From contig JAFAGX010000633.1 of NCBI GenBank assembly GCA_019237515.1, positions 1 to 11,732 on the forward strand: a DNA stretch of 11,732 nt, read 5' to 3'. Under the pieces are notes generated by a model that was not told the origin of the DNA, did no database searches, and was given only the letters and a program-made list of their open reading frames with translations. Below, one piece after another: positions 8,301 through 11,732 of this stretch. Origin of the DNA: Acidobacteriaceae bacterium (GTDB lineage: Bacteria; Acidobacteriota; Terriglobia; Terriglobales; SbA1). Positions within the stretch are counted from its first letter, which is position 1, and each line of letters opens with the position of its first letter. The translations under genes and the position numbers were made by a program.

Positions 8301-8934
8301 CAATCAGCTTTTTCCGGGATTGGAATATGGAAATGCCGACATTGATGTGCGTCACCGTTTTGTTGTCAACTACGCCTACCAATTGCCATTCGGAAAAGGA
8401 AAGAGATTTGGCCGAAATGCCGGCGGCGCTCTGAACCAGATCATTGGAAATTGGCAGCTCTCCGGCATCACCACCGCCCAGACGGGCAATTGGTTCACGA
8501 TCACCGATGCCGCAACCAACGTGTCCACTGCCGACGGCGGCGGCGCAGTCGGATTTTTCGAGGTACGGCCCAATTTGGTGGGGAATCCCAACGGCAAGCC
8601 GTGTGTTCCTGGAACATTGTTTAACACCTGTGCATTCGCCGACAACACGACGTTCTTCACCTTCGGCGATGCGGGCAGGAATATCGTTCGTGGCCCGGGT
8701 CTGCAAACCTGGGATTTGACGGTGTCCAAACTGTTCCCCATTCGCGAGCAGATGCATCTCGAGTTTCGCGCCGACTTCTTTAACATTTGGAATCACGTCA
8801 ACCCGCTGTTGGGACCGGGAGGTGCTATCAGCCAGGAGCCGGTAGCCGTTGAATTCGGCACCGCTCAATTCGGCCAACCACAAGCGGCCCGCGATCCGCG
8901 CTTCATTCAATTCGCGATGAAGTTCTACTTCTAA
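5344..8934 (+). CDS. Oar-like TonB-dependent outer-membrane receptor with carboxypeptidase-regulatory domain
   Basis: Large outer-membrane beta-barrel transporter, 1196 residues, likely importing a glycan or amino-sugar oligomer using TonB energy. The start is taken as ATG at 5344, not the in-frame ATG at 5329, because GGAGG (5334-5338) sits five bases before 5344. A signal peptide spans 1-37: basic SLRSQ region, hydrophobic RLFIFIAVCAMFASV, cleavage after AFA. A carboxypeptidase-regulatory-like Ig domain follows at about 43-125 (GGMVTDPSGAVVGGAKVTI, then NAQGEYVASPLKIGRYTV). The plug opens with LPLNGRNYAQL (160-170) and includes SGTNNFHGDVYEFFRND. The remainder is barrel, with repeated aromatic strands such as LTLNLGLRYEIF, and ends FIQFAMKFYF with the terminal Phe expected for BAM recognition. 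This architecture is typical of acidobacterial receptors. No clear TonB box and no SusD partner are visible. It is followed after one base by the GatZ-like gene, implying co-transcription. Confidence 0.93.
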   Translation: MNRPTLRSLRSQPSCWVLRLFIFIAVCAMFASVPAFAQKDTGGIGGMVTDPSGAVVGGAKVTITDVDRGTTVTATTNAQGEYVASPLKIGRYTVTIEKQGFQKAVLGPVKVDVQEQPAVNAKLKVGSISETVTITTEGPQLETETSELGQVQDSRTIQALPLNGRNYAQLALLGAGVGPAEPGSRVEQSFGFSSNGSRSLQNNFQLDGIDNNSDLGDVLNGSAYVIQPSVDAIAEFKVETNAYSAEFGRGNGAVMNAVIKSGTNNFHGDVYEFFRNDKLDARNAFDVFGRQQYQQNQFGATLGGPIIKNKLFFFGDYEGLRIRQALPQLVLVPTATEIAGDFSTFLTTTPATAVDLNGNPISGQTALDCNGHPTYQGEIFNTRLTQQVTPSKLYPNGVCGVPIGVDAAGNPTNIFPKSSIDPLAARLSALFPAPNANIGGSNFLAEPKRRTTQNNADVRIDNTISDHDSIFGRFSYEDQPSFIPSPFNNALDGGAFQDGYQDDSYRSAAISETHTFSQSMINELRIGYNRINSHRFQLNYNTNVAAQLGFPGVPPGLDNGGLPSISIADGTAGIGSSGFLPSVEKQNAYVIDENLTKIHGRHSMKFGTELRFIEFTIFQPAASRGTLGFASDFTDNPGAPTTGGEAYATFLLGIPDSATLTNQHNVDYHRGDYSWFAQDDFRVTRKLTLNLGLRYEIFTVVKARNNEEANFSFANDSLIVPKGQQATLTPTLAASIPILRNGSPGLISPDLHNFAPRLGLAYQITDKLVLRAGYGIFYGGEENGPYSNPSPGFNPPFFVTENFTQPCFLSAANPAGPNCALQGPGNTFFSSLAQGFPANTLVDPNTPTLFSESPNLRTPYTQQWHLGFEYQLPSQLMLEVSYAGSHGANLYGVYNGNQAQPNVAFCTTNGNTPQNCPTAPRRPFPTVDGTIYTLRANDISNYNSLQVHLEKRLSNGLQFGASYTYSHALDDASSASLGSLNNGDFRNQLFPGLEYGNADIDVRHRFVVNYAYQLPFGKGKRFGRNAGGALNQIIGNWQLSGITTAQTGNWFTITDAATNVSTADGGGAVGFFEVRPNLVGNPNGKPCVPGTLFNTCAFADNTTFFTFGDAGRNIVRGPGLQTWDLTVSKLFPIREQMHLEFRADFFNIWNHVNPLLGPGGAISQEPVAVEFGTAQFGQPQAARDPRFIQFAMKFYF

Positions 8935-8935
8935 T

Positions 8936-10285
8936 TTGCCCGTGCAGACCGCCAATGCGACTGCGGAATTGGCTGAGACTCTCAGGCAGAATCATCAAGG
9001 CCAAGCGGTGGGTGTGTACTCAATCTGCTCGGCCAATTCTTTTGTCATTGAAGCCGGCATGCTGCAGGCAAAACGCGACGGCACCTTTCTGCTGATCGAG
9101 TCAACTTCCAATCAAGTTAATCAATTCGGCGGATATACCGGGCAAAATCCAGCACAATTCGTTGACTCGGTTAAAAAGATCTCTGCCGCAATGAACTTCC
9201 CGGCAGCGCGAATTATCTTTGGCGGGGATCATTTGGGTCCTCACGCCTGGCGCAAAGAAAACGCGTCCGGCGCGATGCAAAAAGCCATCGAGCTTGTGCG
9301 TGCATGCGTGCTCAGCGGCTATACCAAAATTCATCTGGACACCAGCATGCGGCTGGCAGACGATCCGGGGGAGCCTTCAGGTTCTCCTTCAGACGAGGTA
9401 ATCAGCAGCCGCGCCGCCGATCTCTGCCGCGCTGCTGAAGAGGCATATAATCAACTCCCGCTCGGATCGCCCGCGCCGTTATACGTGATCGGAACTGAGG
9501 TCCCGATTCCCGGTGGCGAATTAAATGATGGGCAACCCCCGCAACTCACGCGACCCGAGCACGCCGCACGCACCATCGATCTTGCCAATCAGGCATTCAG
9601 GGCGCGGGGCTTGGAACGCGCTTGGGAACGCGTCATCGGTTTGGTTGTTCAGCCCGGTGTGGAGTTCGGAGACCACAACGTCTTCCCGTATATTCCGGAG
9701 AAAGCCCGTGCACTCGCAGACTTTGTAATCGGCCACTGGCATGGTGTTTACGAGGCCCACTCGACGGATTATCAGACAGAAGAAGCTCTCCGGAACCTGG
9801 TTCGCGACCATTTCGCAATCCTGAAGGTTGGCCCTTGGCTGACTTTCGCATTTCGCGAAGCGGTGTTTGGACTGGCCATGGTCGAAGAAGAGTGGCTCGG
9901 CAACCGAAAGAGCGTGGCCATTTCGAGTGTCATAGAGGCCCTGGAAGATGCCATGCTCGCGAATCCGGGATATTGGAAGGATTACTACCAGGGCGATGAT
10001 GCGGCATTGCGACTGGCTCGTAAATACAGTTTCAGCGACCGCTGTCGATATTACTGGCCTCAGCCGGATGTAGCGGCTGCTGTGGAGCGGTTAGTCGCAA
10101 ATTTGAAAGCCAGCCCCGCACCGCCGTCTCTGCTGAGTCAGTTTTTACCCAATCAAAGTCTTGCCGTGCGTAAGGGTGCGATCCCCAATGATCCGGTTGC
10201 TATCATCCACAACAAAATTCTGGAGGTTTTGGATCAATATGCCGCTGCATGTGGAATAACAAAAGCCGCGGGAGCATGCCACTAA
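8936..10285 (+). CDS. kbaZ: GatZ/KbaZ/AgaZ-type D-tagatose-bisphosphate aldolase 'non-catalytic' subunit
   Basis: 449 residues, within the family range. In enterobacteria GatZ/KbaZ/AgaZ stabilises the class II aldolase GatY/KbaY, which splits tagatose-1,6-bisphosphate; some homologues are reported from other bacteria as tagatose-6-phosphate 4-epimerases or assigned other tagatose-phosphate roles (from memory). Family hallmarks: VGVYSICSANSFVIEA (25-40), ESTSNQVNQFGGYTG (55-69), FGGDHLGPHAW (95-105), KIHLDTSM (131-138), IGTEVPIPGG (185-194), QPGVEFGDHNV (239-249), HSTDYQ (275-280) and ILKVGPWLTFA (295-305). The His, Asp and Glu residues in these blocks could hold a metal as in class II aldolases; that is inference. 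TTG at 8936 gives an N-terminus aligning with the family; GTG at 8942 is equally possible. No strong ribosome binding site precedes it, so translation probably depends on termination of the receptor gene one base upstream. No GatY/KbaY partner is in the window. Confidence 0.92.
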   Translation: MPVQTANATAELAETLRQNHQGQAVGVYSICSANSFVIEAGMLQAKRDGTFLLIESTSNQVNQFGGYTGQNPAQFVDSVKKISAAMNFPAARIIFGGDHLGPHAWRKENASGAMQKAIELVRACVLSGYTKIHLDTSMRLADDPGEPSGSPSDEVISSRAADLCRAAEEAYNQLPLGSPAPLYVIGTEVPIPGGELNDGQPPQLTRPEHAARTIDLANQAFRARGLERAWERVIGLVVQPGVEFGDHNVFPYIPEKARALADFVIGHWHGVYEAHSTDYQTEEALRNLVRDHFAILKVGPWLTFAFREAVFGLAMVEEEWLGNRKSVAISSVIEALEDAMLANPGYWKDYYQGDDAALRLARKYSFSDRCRYYWPQPDVAAAVERLVANLKASPAPPSLLSQFLPNQSLAVRKGAIPNDPVAIIHNKILEVLDQYAAACGITKAAGACH

Positions 10286-10300
10286 CCGCTATGGCATTTC
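10276..10300. terminator. Weak hairpin between convergent kbaZ and anti-sigma genes
   Basis: ATGCCA (10276-10281) pairs with TGGCAT (10292-10297) across a 10-base loop that contains the kbaZ stop codon, followed on the + strand by TTCTTA. The stem is short and AT-containing with a poor T-tract, so termination would be inefficient. It is the only terminator-like element in the 15-base gap between the convergent genes. Confidence 0.25.
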
Positions 10301-11059
10301 TTACGAGTGTGGACCTTTGAACAGTTTCGCTAAACTGTCAATGTCAGCCGAACTGGCGTCCCCTATGATGAAATAGCGAAGACCGCCCTGCGACCAGGTT
10401 TCGGTGCTGAATGAAACCTGTTTTTCCGGACCACGATCTTCTCCAAGTGCTTTCGGCAAAGAATCCTCCGAAATTATAAAGATCGAAACCCGATGCTTCC
10501 TGACGGCATAGATCAACTGCACGCCGGGCGTTTGGTGGAGATAGGCCATGCGGCCGCCGACCAAGGAAAAGTCGGTGTTTTGTACCTCCGGCAAATCGAA
10601 CGAGAACGGAATCTTGCCCTGAAACCACGGCTTTACAGTATGCCGGTCTGACGAAATGACATCCACCGGCGAAGCACTCGCGAGCGTGGAAACATGCAGG
10701 TCTGCGACTTCACTGAAAAGTTCTCTGCTCTGCGCACGCCGCGATCCAGTGTAGATCGCCGTCATCCCGGTGATTAGCAGAAGCGCGAGCACAGCCGTTG
10801 CAAGTGTCCAGACGCCAAAGCTCCGACTCCGCGGCGTTTTTGAAATTCGCTGCTGCATCCGATTGCGAAATTCAGCTGAAGGCTTGAATCGTTGCCCCGC
10901 AATGTGGATCATCCGTTTCATCTGCACCTGCGCCAATGCATCCGCAGCGCAGGCCGAACAGGCACGGACGTGATTGTCCAGCGCCTTCATCTCCTCAGGC
11001 GCGAGCTCGCCATCCACATAGGTTTCAATCTTTGCTTTCCAGTCGCAAGACATGATCAT
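10301..11059 (-). CDS. Zinc-finger transmembrane anti-sigma factor
   Basis: Membrane-bound antagonist of the adjacent ECF sigma factor, 252 residues. The N-terminal cytoplasmic part carries the anti-sigma zinc motif H30-x3-C34-x2-C37 after the characteristic YVDGELAPEE helix start, with C5 as a possible further ligand. One transmembrane helix lies at about 82-104 (VWTLATAVLALLLITGM). The C-terminal part, about 105-252, would be extracytoplasmic and contains VKPWFQGKIPFSF (142-154), LVGGRMAYLHQTPGVQLIY (166-184) and WSQGGLRYFIIGD (222-234), as in the COG5662-type transmembrane regulators. The ATG at 11059 overlaps the sigma stop in an ATGA arrangement; a second ATG two codons later is an alternative start. 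Release of the sigma factor would be triggered from outside the cytoplasm; the signal is unknown. No FecR-type sensor domain is seen. Confidence 0.88.
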   Translation of the reverse strand: MIMSCDWKAKIETYVDGELAPEEMKALDNHVRACSACAADALAQVQMKRMIHIAGQRFKPSAEFRNRMQQRISKTPRSRSFGVWTLATAVLALLLITGMTAIYTGSRRAQSRELFSEVADLHVSTLASASPVDVISSDRHTVKPWFQGKIPFSFDLPEVQNTDFSLVGGRMAYLHQTPGVQLIYAVRKHRVSIFIISEDSLPKALGEDRGPEKQVSFSTETWSQGGLRYFIIGDASSADIDSLAKLFKGPHS

Positions 11060-11610
11060 CCGTTTACAGCCGCTGTTGTATGGCGCCGCATGTCAAAGTT
11101 CTTTCTGAGACGATCGCGCAATGCTTTTCTCGCGCGGGAGAGGCGTGACATCACGGTCCCGATGGGTACCGATAGCGTCTCCGCAATTTCCTGATAGGAC
11201 ATTTCTTCTACTTCGCAGAGCAGCAAAACCTCGCGGAAATGTACGGGCAGGTCATCCATGGCGCGCTGCAGCAATTCCGAGTTCGATCGATCGATGGCGA
11301 TCGTTTCTGGTGTTTCCGAGTCGACCGCCAACTCCGGCCCATCACTCTCGTCATCCAGCGGAATTGTCATTTTCAAGCCAGTGCGGGAGGTCAAGAAAGT
11401 GTTGCGTAGAATGCGATACATCCAGGCGCGAAAATTCGTCCCACTTTGAAAGGACGAAAATCCTCGCAGTCCTTTAACATAGGTTTCTTGAACAAGATCC
11501 TCGGCCTCGTCGCGATTTTGTGTCAGCCAATGTGCGAAGTTGTATAGCTGATCGAAAAGCGGTATTGCCAAGTCCTCGAATGAACCAGATTGCGAATCCG
11601 TGACTGACAC
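11056..11610 (-). CDS. ECF-type RNA polymerase sigma factor (sigma-70 family)
   Basis: Group 4 sigma factor, 184 residues. Region 2 spans about 12-76, with the -10-recognition/core-binding stretch DEAEDLVQETYVKGLRGF (34-51) and FRAWMYRILRNTF (60-72). A short acidic linker (about 84-105) replaces region 3. Region 4 spans about 114-168, with LPVHFREVLLLCEVEEMSY and the helix-turn-helix YQEIAETLSVPIGTVMSRL (139-157) that reads the -35 element. The start is GTG at 11610; the frame is closed upstream by a stop about 45 bases away without an ATG, and no clear ribosome binding site precedes it. It is coupled to the anti-sigma gene by a 4-base overlap. Upstream sequence to the window end (122 bases) shows no convincing promoter; GGAAT on the - strand (11643-11647) is the only hint of an ECF-type -35 for autoregulation. 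Target genes cannot be read from this window. Confidence 0.94.
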   Translation of the reverse strand: MSVTDSQSGSFEDLAIPLFDQLYNFAHWLTQNRDEAEDLVQETYVKGLRGFSSFQSGTNFRAWMYRILRNTFLTSRTGLKMTIPLDDESDGPELAVDSETPETIAIDRSNSELLQRAMDDLPVHFREVLLLCEVEEMSYQEIAETLSVPIGTVMSRLSRARKALRDRLRKNFDMRRHTTAAVNG

Positions 11611-11732
11611 GTCTGAATAGTAAACTGCGCGGTCGCGATTTTATTCCCTAGTCAGCAAAAATTGTGAACTCGGTGCACCCGTATTCACCTTATTTTGCCC
11701 AAGCGAGATCCTGCCGTGTGAGCATTTCCAAG

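Noticed and set aside
5344..8934. SusC/SusD-type glycan uptake pair
   Set aside because: The receptor has the Oar/acidobacterial pattern and no SusD-like lipoprotein gene lies beside it.
8281..8955. 224-codon open frame on the - strand opposite the receptor C-terminus
   Set aside because: The + strand reading is an unmistakable beta-barrel end; the antisense product has no recognisable family features.
10321..10338. Perfect hairpin ACAGTTT-CGCT-AAACTGT near the end of the anti-sigma gene
   Set aside because: No T-tract follows on either strand and it lies within coding sequence, so it is not called as a terminator; probably incidental.
11611..11732. Autoregulated ECF promoter or sigma-70 promoter (TTCACA/TAAAAT) upstream of the sigma gene
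   Set aside because: GGAAT at 11643-11647 has no clear matching -10, and the sigma-70 candidate has a poor spacer of about 19; too weak to annotate.

Overview
The window looks like chromosome from an acidobacterium-type organism (Terriglobia/Solibacter-like). This is inferred mainly from one gene: a ~1200-residue TonB-dependent receptor of the Oar/carboxypeptidase-regulatory type with the 'LPLNGRNY' plug signature, a family strongly expanded in Acidobacteriota. Base composition is moderately GC-rich. No rRNA, tRNA, CRISPR array, insertion sequence or phage gene was seen.

Layout. (1) 2-2188, + strand: the 3' ~95% of a malic enzyme/phosphotransacetylase fusion (maeB), cut by the left edge and ended by a strong intrinsic terminator. 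(2) 2216-5058, - strand: a tight overlapping operon read right to left, consisting of a DeoR-family repressor (AgaR-like), an AgaS-like SIS-fold amino-sugar-phosphate deaminase/isomerase, and a PfkB-family sugar kinase. (3) 5059-5343: a divergent control region with a convincing sigma-70 promoter for the rightward genes, a weaker one for the leftward operon, and repeat elements that could be the AgaR-like operators. (4) 5344-10285, + strand: the large TonB-dependent receptor, followed after one base by a GatZ/KbaZ/AgaZ-type tagatose-bisphosphate aldolase 'non-catalytic' subunit. (5) 10301-11610, - strand: an ECF sigma factor and its zinc-finger membrane anti-sigma factor, overlapping by ATGA and convergent with the aldolase-subunit gene.

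How it fits together. Regions 2-4 read as one divergently transcribed catabolic locus, probably for galactosamine, N-acetylgalactosamine or a related tagatose-6-phosphate-yielding sugar. The receptor would bring a glycan fragment across the outer membrane. The PfkB kinase would phosphorylate either the sugar or tagatose-6-phosphate. AgaS would convert galactosamine-6-phosphate to tagatose-6-phosphate, and the GatZ-like protein would handle tagatose phosphates. The DeoR protein would repress both arms. No PTS component, deacetylase, inner-membrane permease or catalytic GatY/KbaY aldolase is visible in the window. So the pathway is either completed elsewhere or uses GatZ in its own right, for example as a tagatose-6-phosphate 4-epimerase. 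That gap, and the pairing of an Oar-type receptor with a GatZ gene one base apart, are the most interesting points. Of the seven genes whose start is inside the window, four are called with non-ATG starts (GTG, TTG, TTG, GTG).
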